From positions 1-64,000 of the forward strand of contig DBIW01000012.1 of assembly GCA_002296965.1 (NCBI GenBank): a stretch of 64,000 nucleotides of DNA. The letters are read 5' to 3'. Positions 27,084-34,826 of this stretch are shown in pieces. Position 1 is the stretch's first letter, and every line of letters begins with the position of its first letter. Made by a program: the position numbers and the translations under genes. The notes under the pieces were generated by a model. That model was not told the origin of the DNA, searched no databases, and was given only the letters and a program-made list of their open reading frames with translations. The DNA comes from Treponema sp. UBA792 (GTDB lineage Bacteria > Spirochaetota > Spirochaetia > Treponematales > Treponemataceae).

Positions 27084-27572
27084 CTAGTCCGCCATCTCCT
27101 TTATCAGCGAGACATTGTAGTTGTCAACGGCAGTGCTCATCCGCGAATTTCCGAACATCGCAGTCAGGCACGCAAACGGCACTGTAACCGCACCGACCGA
27201 ATATCCTATTCTTGTCATATATGAGGCCGCCGCCGGATCTATTCCGGGAATATCAGCTGCAATAGCAGTTCCGAGCGAGGCGCAGCCGATTCCGAGCAGA
27301 ACCCAGGACGTAATCTTCCATGCATCATATTTTGCGACAAGCGTCCTGTTCTCAGGAACAGTCAGGAGAACTTTCTTCAGCTCGGAATTCCTTATTCTGT
27401 TTCCGTCAAGGAATTCGTATGTGACGGTATTGATAAGCGCCGGCTCGTGGATAATCAGATTCGGCAGAGCCACATCCAGTCCGGGAACCGGAGAAACAGC
27501 TTCAGTCTCCTGCGCGGCACAGACTCCGCAGACAAAAAATGCAACCAATATTCCGACAATAGTTTTTCTCAT
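27084..27572 (-). CDS. hypothetical exported/membrane protein
   Basis: 162 residues. Signal peptide at residues 1-20 (IVGILVAFFVCGVCAAQE) and two hydrophobic segments near residues 90-110 and 125-145 (SWVLLGIGCASLGTAIAADI; GYSVGAVTVPFACLTAMFG). The rest has no recognised domain. Similar small proteins with a signal and two helices are common in spirochaetes. GGGAG precedes the ATG. Twin palindromes lie about 135-170 bp upstream. Confidence 0.6.
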   Translation of the reverse strand: MRKTIVGILVAFFVCGVCAAQETEAVSPVPGLDVALPNLIIHEPALINTVTYEFLDGNRIRNSELKKVLLTVPENRTLVAKYDAWKITSWVLLGIGCASLGTAIAADIPGIDPAAASYMTRIGYSVGAVTVPFACLTAMFGNSRMSTAVDNYNVSLIKEMAD

Positions 27573-27932
27573 AGTTATCTCCCTAACCTATTCATTATGT
27601 TGTTACTTTTCATAAGGTTTTTTCGGCCTTATCCGATTGGATTTTTGTTGCGCAACAGTTTTATTGTTGCCGGTTTTTTCCGGAAAATCAACGGGTTTTT
27701 TACGAATTAACCTTGGTTAAATACGAATTAACCAAGGTTAATTTAAAATGAATAAAGATACTTTAGTTGTACTTAATTTTTTTTCTGGGACACGGTGATG
27801 GCTCAGCTCAGGGCGGCGGCTCTCAGTCCAAAATGCGCAGTTCTTCTGACGGCATTTCTCGGAGAAGGCTGGCGTTTCTGACCGTAGTTTTTCTTATGGA
27901 AAAAACATTCTTTCCCGTGTTATATTTGAACA
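27573..27932. other. divergent intergenic region with twin palindromes
   Basis: 360 bp without a convincing gene. It holds the palindrome pair at 27707-27741, T-rich and repeated GGTTTTTT segments, and a possible 27-codon frame at 27798-27881 without a good ribosome-binding site, which I do not call. The last 12 bp contain the TATATT box of the YitT gene. Confidence 0.5.
27707..27741. promoter_or_regulatory. pair of 14-bp palindromes 21 bp apart
   Basis: TTAACCTTGGTTAA (27707-27720) and TTAACCAAGGTTAA (27728-27741), each a perfect palindrome, both preceded by TACGAA. The 21-bp centre-to-centre distance is two DNA helix turns, as for cooperative operator pairs. The cognate regulator and target gene (27572 leftwards or 27933 rightwards) are unknown. 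Confidence 0.55.
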
Positions 27933-28808
27933 ATGAAATATTTTGATTCGGCAAATCCCGTGGCAAGGGAAATTTTCAGGATAATTCTGGTCGTGGCAGG
28001 AGCCGTCCTTATGGCGGTCAACATAAACACATTCGTCCATTCTGCCGGGCTTTTTCCGGGCGGATTCACCGGACTTTCGCTCCTAATTCAGGAAATCTTC
28101 CGGGAATTCATCGGAATCCACGTTCCTTTCAGCGTGCTTTCCTGGCTGCTGAACCTTGTGCCGGCGGCGGTCTGCTTCAAATATGTCGGAAAAAAATTCA
28201 CAGTTTACTCCGCGGTGATGATTGTGCTTTCCGGTCTGCTTACGGACATAATTCCCGGATTCGACGTGACCGATGACGTGCTTCTCTCCGCAATTTTCGG
28301 CGGTCTTGTGAACGGACTGTCTATCTGCCTGTGCCTTTTTGCGGGAGCCACCAGCGGAGGAACGGATTTCATCGCGATTTTCGTTTCGGAAAAGACCGGA
28401 AAAGATGCATGGAATTATATTTTTATGGGAAATATGGCGGTTCTTGCCACGGCGGGATTTCTTTTCGGATGGAACGTCGCGCTTTATTCAATCGTGTTCC
28501 AGTTCGCATCGACCCAGGTGCTGAACACTCTTTACAAACGCTACCAGAAAACAACTCTGCTTATTATATCAGACAAGCACGAGGAAATTTACAGAATCAT
28601 AAATGAGACCACGAATCACGACGCGACGCTTTTCCGCGGAATCGGATGCTACAGGAACACCGAACGGAATATGCTGTACACGGTGATTTCCGAGGACGAG
28701 GTGAACGGCCTTGTGAAAAAAATCCGCGCGGCCGACACCAACGCCTTCATAAACATACTTCAGTCAAAAGAACTTCTCGGAAAATTCTTCATGAAGCCGA
28801 ACGATTAG
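27933..28808 (+). CDS. YitT family membrane protein (DUF161/DUF2179)
   Basis: 291 residues. Five to six membrane helices up to about residue 175 (start: IILVVAGAVLMAVNINTFVHSAGLFPGGFTG), followed by a cytoplasmic DUF2179 domain (LLIISDKHEEIYRIINETTNHDATLFRG ... MLYTVISEDEVNGLVKKIRA). Family function is unknown; transport is presumed. A TATATT box ends 6 bp before the ATG and no Shine-Dalgarno is present. Its stop overlaps the convergent gene end by 4 bp. Confidence 0.88.
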   Translation: MKYFDSANPVAREIFRIILVVAGAVLMAVNINTFVHSAGLFPGGFTGLSLLIQEIFREFIGIHVPFSVLSWLLNLVPAAVCFKYVGKKFTVYSAVMIVLSGLLTDIIPGFDVTDDVLLSAIFGGLVNGLSICLCLFAGATSGGTDFIAIFVSEKTGKDAWNYIFMGNMAVLATAGFLFGWNVALYSIVFQFASTQVLNTLYKRYQKTTLLIISDKHEEIYRIINETTNHDATLFRGIGCYRNTERNMLYTVISEDEVNGLVKKIRAADTNAFINILQSKELLGKFFMKPND

Positions 28809-29365
28809 ACCGCCGGATACTGCATCGCATCTGCGAATGTCACAGGAAACGGACGCAGATACGGTCTTACTGCGTTGAACACTCTGAGCGCCGAATCAGA
28901 ACCGTCCTCCGGGACAGGAACATTTATAAAACGGCAGCCTGTGTTCTTGGCCAGTTTCTCAAGCGCGGCATTTGCCTTTACCGCATTGGGCTTGTCCGAC
29001 ACAATGGACATCACATAAAGCTTGCAGCCCGGACAGTTTCTGTGCAGTTCCAGCAGAAGCCATTCATAGTTGGCGCAGAATTCATCGACATCAAAATTCC
29101 TTGACCGTACATCCTCATCGCCGATATTGACAACCAGTTTTGACGGATTAAGCTCGCATACCGCCGCCGCAGCGTGCTCCGCATCCGCGATATGAAGTCC
29201 GTCAAAGCTGCGGCTGTAAACAGGAACACCAAGCGCGCTGTCGGTGACAAATTCGGAAATGTTCATGTCCGCAAGATATGTTGAGCCGAAGCAGACAACC
29301 GCGTTTTTTCTGGCCGCGGCGTTCATTTTTCTGTAAGATTCTATTCTGTCATCAAGTGTTTTCAT
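28805..29365 (-). CDS. SGNH-hydrolase-like protein, probably degenerate
   Basis: 186 residues, no signal peptide. The layout resembles SGNH/GDSL hydrolases: block I as CFGSTYLADM (GST in place of GDS), block III as NIGDEDVRS (normally GxND) and a Rossmann-like KLYVMSIVSDKPNA segment. No DxxH near the C-terminus is evident, so catalysis is doubtful. GGAGG precedes the ATG. It is probably co-transcribed with the small membrane protein upstream (27 bp gap). Confidence 0.6.
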   Translation of the reverse strand: MKTLDDRIESYRKMNAAARKNAVVCFGSTYLADMNISEFVTDSALGVPVYSRSFDGLHIADAEHAAAAVCELNPSKLVVNIGDEDVRSRNFDVDEFCANYEWLLLELHRNCPGCKLYVMSIVSDKPNAVKANAALEKLAKNTGCRFINVPVPEDGSDSALRVFNAVRPYLRPFPVTFADAMQYPAV

Positions 29366-29391
29366 ATTAATCCTCCAATTGGAAATAAAAT

Positions 29392-29724
29392 TCAGTAGTT
29401 TGACGCGTGACGCACATCGGCGGCTTGGACGCGGTTTCTGTCGGCGGACGCTTTCTCGGCAAGCCTGTCATATTTTTTGTTCACAAAATAAACGACCATG
29501 TTCATGGACACGATTACAAGATTCAGCAGATAGACGACAAGCACATAATTTATTGCGCCTGTATAGAATTTCGCCACGATTCCGCAGATATATCCGACAA
29601 TAATCAGCAGATTAAAACGGAAGCTCATATTCTTTGCGCTTTTTGCCTTTATATTTTTCATTACGGAAATCGGCCAGGAAAGACCGAAACAGACCAGCAT
29701 CAATGACTCTAAAATTTCTGCCAT
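29392..29724 (-). CDS. small membrane protein, possibly PQ-loop-like
   Basis: 110 residues from the ATG at 29724 (GGAGG 9 bp upstream); the frame extends further but without a start signal. Three membrane helices (about 4-20, 35-55, 60-85) with LSWPISVMKNIKAKSAKNMSF between the first two, reminiscent of half-size PQ-loop/SemiSWEET-like proteins. A basic, charged C-terminal tail follows. The assignment is tentative. Confidence 0.6.
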   Translation of the reverse strand: MAEILESLMLVCFGLSWPISVMKNIKAKSAKNMSFRFNLLIIVGYICGIVAKFYTGAINYVLVVYLLNLVIVSMNMVVYFVNKKYDRLAEKASADRNRVQAADVRHASNY

Positions 29725-29917
29725 TTTTTTATACCTCCAGAAAACAGCCCGCAGCTCCGGATGCCGCGTTTTCCCTGTTTTCACGGAGACTATATAACTT
29801 TATTATCATAATGTCTAATATATCATTTTTATCAAATTAATAACTTTTGCTTATATATTTTACCGCGGCACAGGAATCAAGGTTCTTCAGCTGATTTTGT
29901 CAAGACTGGAACTGAAC

Positions 29918-30919
29918 CTAATATTCCTCCTCCACAATCACGGACCAGCCTTTTCCGGAATAAGAGTTGTAGCCGCTGGTCTTCGCGAATCCGCAGACAC
30001 GGAGTTTTCCGGAAGGCGATTTTCCGGTTATATAGCCGTATCCGGTTCCTGCGCTGATTTCGGCAAAAGCGTCGGAGGACGAGAGATTCATTCTGAGCAC
30101 ATCCGTCCGCGTTTTGGAGGCAATCACCTCTCCGCGCACATTAACGACATAGATTCCGCTGTCGGCCCCGATTTTCGCCTTGTCCACAATATCGCAGATA
30201 AAGTCCCAGTTGAAGCGAGTCGAAATCACGCCAAGAATTTTCCCGGAAGAATTCCTTACAGGACATGAATATGAAATAGTATTCCTGTCAAGCTGGCGCG
30301 AGAAATACATATCGGAGACAAAAACCTCGCCGGAAACCGATTTTTTGAACCATTCCATTTCGCCGGCATCCGTTCCTGTCAACGACGGATCAACTCCGGC
30401 AACGACGATTCTTCCGCTTGCGTCCGCAAGAATAATCTCGTGATAGACTTCGTAAATTTTCACCAGATTCGAGATTGTCCTGCCGGCCGCCGCCACGGAT
30501 TTTTCATCAGGATTCTCAAGGCAGGATACTATTTTTCCGAACGTCGCCCAGGCCTGAACATCGCAGAAACGCTCAAACAGGTTACGGTCAATCTTGTCAA
30601 TCACATCAAAAGCGATGTCGGCTGTGCGCACTCCTATAAGCTCACGCATCTGCCGTTCAATTGAATCCACGACCTCGCCGCATTTTTCATTCGTCTTGTC
30701 GCTTATCTCGGAGAAACGCTTTATCTCGTTGGCAATCACGCGGAATCCGGCTCCGACCGCCCCGACATGGGCCGCCTCTATCGAGGAATTGAACGAAAGC
30801 ATCCTTATATTCCGGGAATGACGGTCCATCTCCTTCAAATCCTGACGCAGAAGCCCATAATTTTCCATCAGCTGATTGAAAATATACGACATATTTGAAC
30901 CGTGCGAATTCTTTTCCAT
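29918..30919 (-). CDS. soluble chemoreceptor-like protein with C-terminal Cache domain
   Basis: 333 residues from the ATG at 30919 (GGGAG upstream). No membrane helix or signal peptide. The N-terminal ~90 residues resemble part of an MCP signalling hairpin: RMLSFNSSIEAAHVGAVGAGFRVIANEIKRFSE, close to the conserved NAAIEAARAGE...GFAVVADE region. Residues ~145-333 resemble a Cache sensor (EIILADASGRIVVAGVDPSLTG ... SYSCPVRNSSGKILGVIS ... GSGYGYITG-like end). So signalling comes first and sensor last, the reverse of standard receptors. The attenuator-type leader shared with nitrogen genes precedes it. Confidence 0.75.
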   Translation of the reverse strand: MEKNSHGSNMSYIFNQLMENYGLLRQDLKEMDRHSRNIRMLSFNSSIEAAHVGAVGAGFRVIANEIKRFSEISDKTNEKCGEVVDSIERQMRELIGVRTADIAFDVIDKIDRNLFERFCDVQAWATFGKIVSCLENPDEKSVAAAGRTISNLVKIYEVYHEIILADASGRIVVAGVDPSLTGTDAGEMEWFKKSVSGEVFVSDMYFSRQLDRNTISYSCPVRNSSGKILGVISTRFNWDFICDIVDKAKIGADSGIYVVNVRGEVIASKTRTDVLRMNLSSSDAFAEISAGTGYGYITGKSPSGKLRVCGFAKTSGYNSYSGKGWSVIVEEEY

Positions 30920-30945
30920 AGCAGAATCTCCCAAATCATCATGAA

Positions 30946-30992
30946 CAAAAAAAAGAGCCACCGAATCCTAAAAAATCGGTGACTCCTTTGCC
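30946..30992 (-). promoter_or_regulatory. 5'-terminal attenuator leader (GGCAAAGGAGTC) of the chemoreceptor-like gene
   Basis: Minus-strand GGCAAAGGAGTC (30981-30992) runs into the stem GAGTCACCGA / TCGGTGGCTC followed by nine or more T. The promoter TTGAAA (31024-31029), 17 bp, TAATCT (31001-31006) predicts a start about 2 nt before the motif. The geometry is the same as at 7462, 41178 and 50168. Confidence 0.65.
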
Positions 30993-31040
30993 ACTCCGGA
31001 AGATTAACGCAAATTCCGCGTCTTTTCAAGTACCGCACCT

Positions 31041-31130
31041 TCCTCCTGATTCCTGATTCCTATCTCCTGTCTCCTGTTTCCTGATTCCTATCTCCTGATT
31101 CCTGCTTCCTGATTTCTGATTCCTGTTTCC
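31041..31130. repeat. array of degenerate 7-bp repeats (AGGAATC on the minus strand)
   Basis: About 12 consecutive heptamers, read on the minus strand as AGGAATC, AGAAATC, AGGAAGC, AGGAATC, AGGAGAT, AGGAATC, AGGAAAC and so on, with almost no phase slip. Intergenic. The same unit occurs inside the restriction gene. Confidence 0.85.
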
Positions 31131-31194
31131 GGGCATAAAAACATACAGTATTTTCCGTATTCTCCGGCAATAAAAAAAACTTTACATTTGAGGC

Positions 31195-32769
31195 ATGAAT
31201 ACAGAACTGAATCTGCCGCGGCGTCTCTGCCGCAATCCTGTCATTTACGCAGACTGGCCCGATCCGGATGTAATACGCGTCGGCGGCACATATTACATGA
31301 TAAGCACGACGATGCACTTTTTTCCCGGAGCCGTGATTCTGCGCTCGTTCAACCTTGTTGACTGGGAAATTCTTACCTACATAACCGACGACCTTGACGG
31401 AACTTCCGCCCAGAAGCTTGAGGACAAAAACGGAATCTACGGGAAAGGTATGTGGGCAGCCTCGCTCAGATTCCATGAGGGAAAATTCCATGCCGCCTTT
31501 GTCGCGAACGACACCGGAAAAACCTATCTGTATACAGCCGAAAAAATCACCGGACCGTGGAAAAAATCATATATCGAAGGATTCTACCATGACAGCTCGC
31601 TTCTGTTCGACGACGACGGAAGAGTCTACATCGCCTACGGAAACCGCGAAATCAGAATTCTGGAGCTTGAATCCGATTTGTCCGGCCCCAAAAAAGGCGG
31701 ACTTTCAAGGGTTGCCGTCACCGACTCAGGAAATGTTCGGCTCGGATATGAGGGAACGCATTTTTACAAGATAAACGGAAAATATTACCTCTTTTTTATC
31801 CACTGGCCGGCGGCGGAAGGCGCGCTCAGGACGGAAGCCTGTTTCTGCGCCGAGTCCATAGACGGAATTTTCCGGGGAGGAGACGTTATCTGTTCCGATC
31901 TCGATGCACGGAGAAGCGGTGTGGCTCAGGGCGGAATCGTTGATACACCGGACGGACATTGGTATTCCATGCTTTTTCAGGACCACGGCGCGGTCGGAAG
32001 AATTCCGGTTCTTGTTCCGGTTTCCTGGAAAGACGGATTTCCATGCTTCGGAGAACACGGATCCGCTCCCAAGGAATTCTATGTGCAGGACAACCGCCCC
32101 GGACATAAATATGAGCCGCTCTTCTGCAGCGGAATTTTTGACAGCTTGACGGAAAACGGAAAAGTAAAACTGAAAAAGCCGTGGCAATGGAACCACATTC
32201 CGGACGGACAGCTCTGGAGCATGAATTCAGACGGCGCGCTTGCAATAAAAACCGGCCGAACTTCCGTAAACCTGATGCAGGCGCGGAACATACTGACCCA
32301 ACGCGCGCATGGAGAAAAATGCTCCGCGGAAGTGACGGTTGACGCGTCCGCAATAAGTGAGGGAGATTTTGCCGGTCTGTGCGCATTCATCGGGCGGTAC
32401 GGCTTTGTCGGAATCACAAGGAGAAACGGAAGATTCAGCGTTGCCGCAGCGGAACGCGCAAGCCCGCAGGAACTTTACAGAATCGGCGCGGTGGACACGC
32501 AGTCCGCAAAAATAACGGAAGAATTTCCGCTTGCGGAGAATTCCGGAAAAATCAGGCTGCGTCTTGACTTTGATTTTTCTCCCGGAAAGGATACAGCGGA
32601 ATTCTATTATATGGAAGAAAATTCATTCCGCAGAATCGGGCCGCAGCAGAAACTTGTCTACGGACTTGACCATTTCTGCGGAGTCCGATTCGGGCTGTTC
32701 ATTTTCTCGACGGAAACTCCGGGCGGACAGGCGGAATTCTCCGATTTCCGCTATTACACGGAGGACTGA
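31195..32769 (+). CDS. GH43 family beta-xylosidase / arabinofuranosidase-like
   Basis: 524 residues, no signal peptide. Five-bladed propeller start NPVIYADWPDPDVIRVGGTYYM contains the general-base Asp (DPD). FHDSSLLFDDDGRVYIAYG and YEGTHFYKINGKYYLFF fit GH43 blades, the latter with the acid Glu. A C-terminal beta-sandwich (about 330-524; TSVNLMQARNILTQRAHGEKC) is typical of GH43 beta-xylosidases acting on xylo-oligosaccharides. It is convergent with an acetylesterase, so together they may finish acetylated xylan fragments. No clear Shine-Dalgarno; a TACATT box ends 6 bp before the ATG. Confidence 0.88.
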   Translation: MNTELNLPRRLCRNPVIYADWPDPDVIRVGGTYYMISTTMHFFPGAVILRSFNLVDWEILTYITDDLDGTSAQKLEDKNGIYGKGMWAASLRFHEGKFHAAFVANDTGKTYLYTAEKITGPWKKSYIEGFYHDSSLLFDDDGRVYIAYGNREIRILELESDLSGPKKGGLSRVAVTDSGNVRLGYEGTHFYKINGKYYLFFIHWPAAEGALRTEACFCAESIDGIFRGGDVICSDLDARRSGVAQGGIVDTPDGHWYSMLFQDHGAVGRIPVLVPVSWKDGFPCFGEHGSAPKEFYVQDNRPGHKYEPLFCSGIFDSLTENGKVKLKKPWQWNHIPDGQLWSMNSDGALAIKTGRTSVNLMQARNILTQRAHGEKCSAEVTVDASAISEGDFAGLCAFIGRYGFVGITRRNGRFSVAAAERASPQELYRIGAVDTQSAKITEEFPLAENSGKIRLRLDFDFSPGKDTAEFYYMEENSFRRIGPQQKLVYGLDHFCGVRFGLFIFSTETPGGQAEFSDFRYYTED

Positions 32770-32841
32770 AAAAAAATGCGCCGCGGCACAAGCCACGGCA
32801 CCAAATAACGGAACCGGGAAAATCCCCGGATTCCAGAAATT

Positions 32842-34512
32842 TCAGACGGTCATTATCTGCTGAATTCCGGCGTGTTCCGAATCCTCAGCAGAATCCGCGG
32901 AAGTCCTGAACGGCGCGAGAGGAAGTCCGTTTCTGCCGAAGACCGTCACCGGGCCGTAATTGTACCAGGCATACCGCGCCGCGACCGGAGAAGAAACCTC
33001 CGCGCAGGAAAGCGTGATTGTGTTCAGATTCCAGGTTTCGCGCCCGAATTCAAATTCCGCGGGATAGAAAATTCCGTCCGCGCCGCAAAGCTCAAATCCG
33101 GTAAATCCGGCCGGAACATCATTTCCCTGAATTTTCTCAAGCTTTCTGTACTCGTCGAGTGTCCGGCTATCATCCTTCAGGACGAATCCTCCCGGAGCGT
33201 TCGCGAATTCAACCACAAATCTTTTTCCATCCGGATATGACGTGCGGTACATCGGAGACTGGGCCTGCTCCGCCGCAAGAATTCCATAGACGGTGCAGAG
33301 CGCGTTGCGTTCCATCCGGAATCCCAGCTCACGTTTTGCACGCGGATGAATGTCGTTGAACTGACCGAGATCTGCGGCGCAAACCATTCCCGTGTTGCTC
33401 ACATCCGAAAGAACCTTTGCCTGCGCCTCGCGGATAAGCGGCCAGTTCTTGAAATCACGGTCATGCGTGTACCGGTGCTCAGGCAGCTGCACAAAGACAA
33501 ACGGAAGATTCGCATCGCGCCAGAGGGAACGCCATTCCAGAATCATCGCCGAAAAAAGCCGCTCATACAGCGACGGCCGGTGATCGTCGCTCTCGCCCTG
33601 ATACCAGAGAATTCCACGGAGCGTATACGGAGCAACCCTCTTAACCATGCAGTCGAAAAGTCCGCACGGGCGGTACGGATTCTTGCAGGACTTGGGACCC
33701 GGCCATTTGCACGGCCCAAGAATTTCCTGAACCTCGTTCCATTCTATTCCAGGACGGGTTCTGTAAAGCTCGTTGCATTTCTCCTGCCATACCGCATTTT
33801 CCGCCTCATATTCGTCAAATTCGGCGCACTGCTGCTCAACGGATTTTCCGGCCGTGGCCTCCGCATATTCATCAAGATAAATGCGCAGTCCGGAATCGCG
33901 CTCCAAAGTTCCGCGGCACATCCAGGCGCTTGCAGAAGTTCCGCCCCAGTTGCAGCCGATTACTCCGACAGTAACACCAAGATCCGCCGCAAGTTTCTTG
34001 GCGAAAAAATATCCTACAGCCGACCATGATTTTTTCCATTCACTGTCCCAGGTCTGCCAGCAGGTGTTCCGCTCAGCCTCAAAAAAATGACTGTCCATCC
34101 AGGCGATTTTATTTGTATAGTAAAAACGGACATTCGGATCATCCGTCTGCGCAAGTTCGGCCGGACCTTCCGTGCAGTTCTGAAGCTCAAACTCCATGTT
34201 CGACTGTCCGCCGGCAAGCCACACCTCGCCCACAGCAATATCCGTGAATTTTTCTTCTATTATATTGTCTCCATTGCCGCATTTTACGGACATTGAACAT
34301 CCGTTCTGGGCAGGCAGAGGCGCAAATCTGAGCAACCATTTTCCGTCACATCCGCAAATTCCGCGGGCGGAGCGGAGCAGATTTCCGGCGGCATCAAAAA
34401 GAAGCGCGCTGATTTCCGTTCCCGGCTCCGAAACTCCGAACACATCAACCGGTTTTTCCCGCTGAAAAACACAATGATCTGAAAAAACCGCGGCGACCCT
34501 GAATTCTTCCAT
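32842..34512 (-). CDS. sialate O-acetylesterase-type carbohydrate acetylesterase
   Basis: About 556 residues, no signal peptide. SGNH-type carbohydrate esterase: nucleophile block GQSNMEFELQ, ILWYQGESDDHRP (block III region) and VQLPEHRYTHD. The C-terminal beta domain (GFELCGADGIFYPAEFEFG ... YAWYNYGPVTVFG) is that of the sialate O-acetylesterase family; several bacterial members deacetylate xylan (CE20 type). Beside the GH43 gene, this favours hemicellulose deacetylation. Start ATG 34512. Confidence 0.85.
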   Translation of the reverse strand: MEEFRVAAVFSDHCVFQREKPVDVFGVSEPGTEISALLFDAAGNLLRSARGICGCDGKWLLRFAPLPAQNGCSMSVKCGNGDNIIEEKFTDIAVGEVWLAGGQSNMEFELQNCTEGPAELAQTDDPNVRFYYTNKIAWMDSHFFEAERNTCWQTWDSEWKKSWSAVGYFFAKKLAADLGVTVGVIGCNWGGTSASAWMCRGTLERDSGLRIYLDEYAEATAGKSVEQQCAEFDEYEAENAVWQEKCNELYRTRPGIEWNEVQEILGPCKWPGPKSCKNPYRPCGLFDCMVKRVAPYTLRGILWYQGESDDHRPSLYERLFSAMILEWRSLWRDANLPFVFVQLPEHRYTHDRDFKNWPLIREAQAKVLSDVSNTGMVCAADLGQFNDIHPRAKRELGFRMERNALCTVYGILAAEQAQSPMYRTSYPDGKRFVVEFANAPGGFVLKDDSRTLDEYRKLEKIQGNDVPAGFTGFELCGADGIFYPAEFEFGRETWNLNTITLSCAEVSSPVAARYAWYNYGPVTVFGRNGLPLAPFRTSADSAEDSEHAGIQQIMTV

Positions 34513-34589
34513 ATTCAATCCATCCTGTTTAAAATCAATATGACTGCCATCCTAGCACCATAAGCACGTTTTTTCAATTTGCCTGAAAT

Positions 34590-34629
34590 CTCCTGATTTC
34601 CTGAATTTCCTGAATTTCCTGAATTTCCG
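34590..34629. repeat. 9-bp tandem repeat (TTTCCTGAA) upstream of tRNA-Gly
   Basis: Three exact units TTTCCTGAA (34597-34623) flanked by partial units. It resembles the AGGAATC heptamer family but has a 9-bp period. It lies just upstream of the tRNA promoter. Confidence 0.7.
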
Positions 34630-34633
34630 GGTA

Positions 34634-34662
34634 TTGCATTATACGGCTCAAGTCATTATATT
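34634..34662 (+). promoter_or_regulatory. promoter of tRNA-Gly
   Basis: TTGCAT (34634-34639), 17-bp spacer, TATATT (34657-34662); predicted start about 34669, 8 bp before the mature tRNA. Confidence 0.55.
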
Positions 34663-34676
34663 AATAGCCACGCAAC

Positions 34677-34747
34677 GCAGATGTAATATAGCGGTAGTAT
34701 ACGACCTTCCCAAGGTTGGCGTGCGGGTTCGACTCCCGTCATCTGCT
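34677..34747 (+). tRNA. tRNA-Gly (anticodon CCC)
   Basis: 71-nt cloverleaf. Acceptor GCAGATG / CATCTGC with discriminator T; D-arm containing AGCGGTAGTAT; anticodon stem CGACC/GGTTG around loop TTCCCAA (anticodon CCC); T-arm GCGGG-TTCGACT-CCCGT. CCA is not encoded. Borders the restriction-modification/toxin-antitoxin island. Confidence 0.93.
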
Positions 34748-34826
34748 CTATTTTCAAAGATAAACCGCACTCCCACAAAAAATCAGACAAAATACATTCT
34801 CCTGTTTTTCATGCTATAATCATTTT

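Noticed and set aside
27798..27881. 27-codon ORF in the divergent intergenic region
   Set aside because: Weak ribosome-binding site, no recognisable sequence, and too short to distinguish from chance.
31041..31130. CRISPR-like periodic array
   Set aside because: The period is 7 bp with no spacers of unique sequence; it is a minisatellite.
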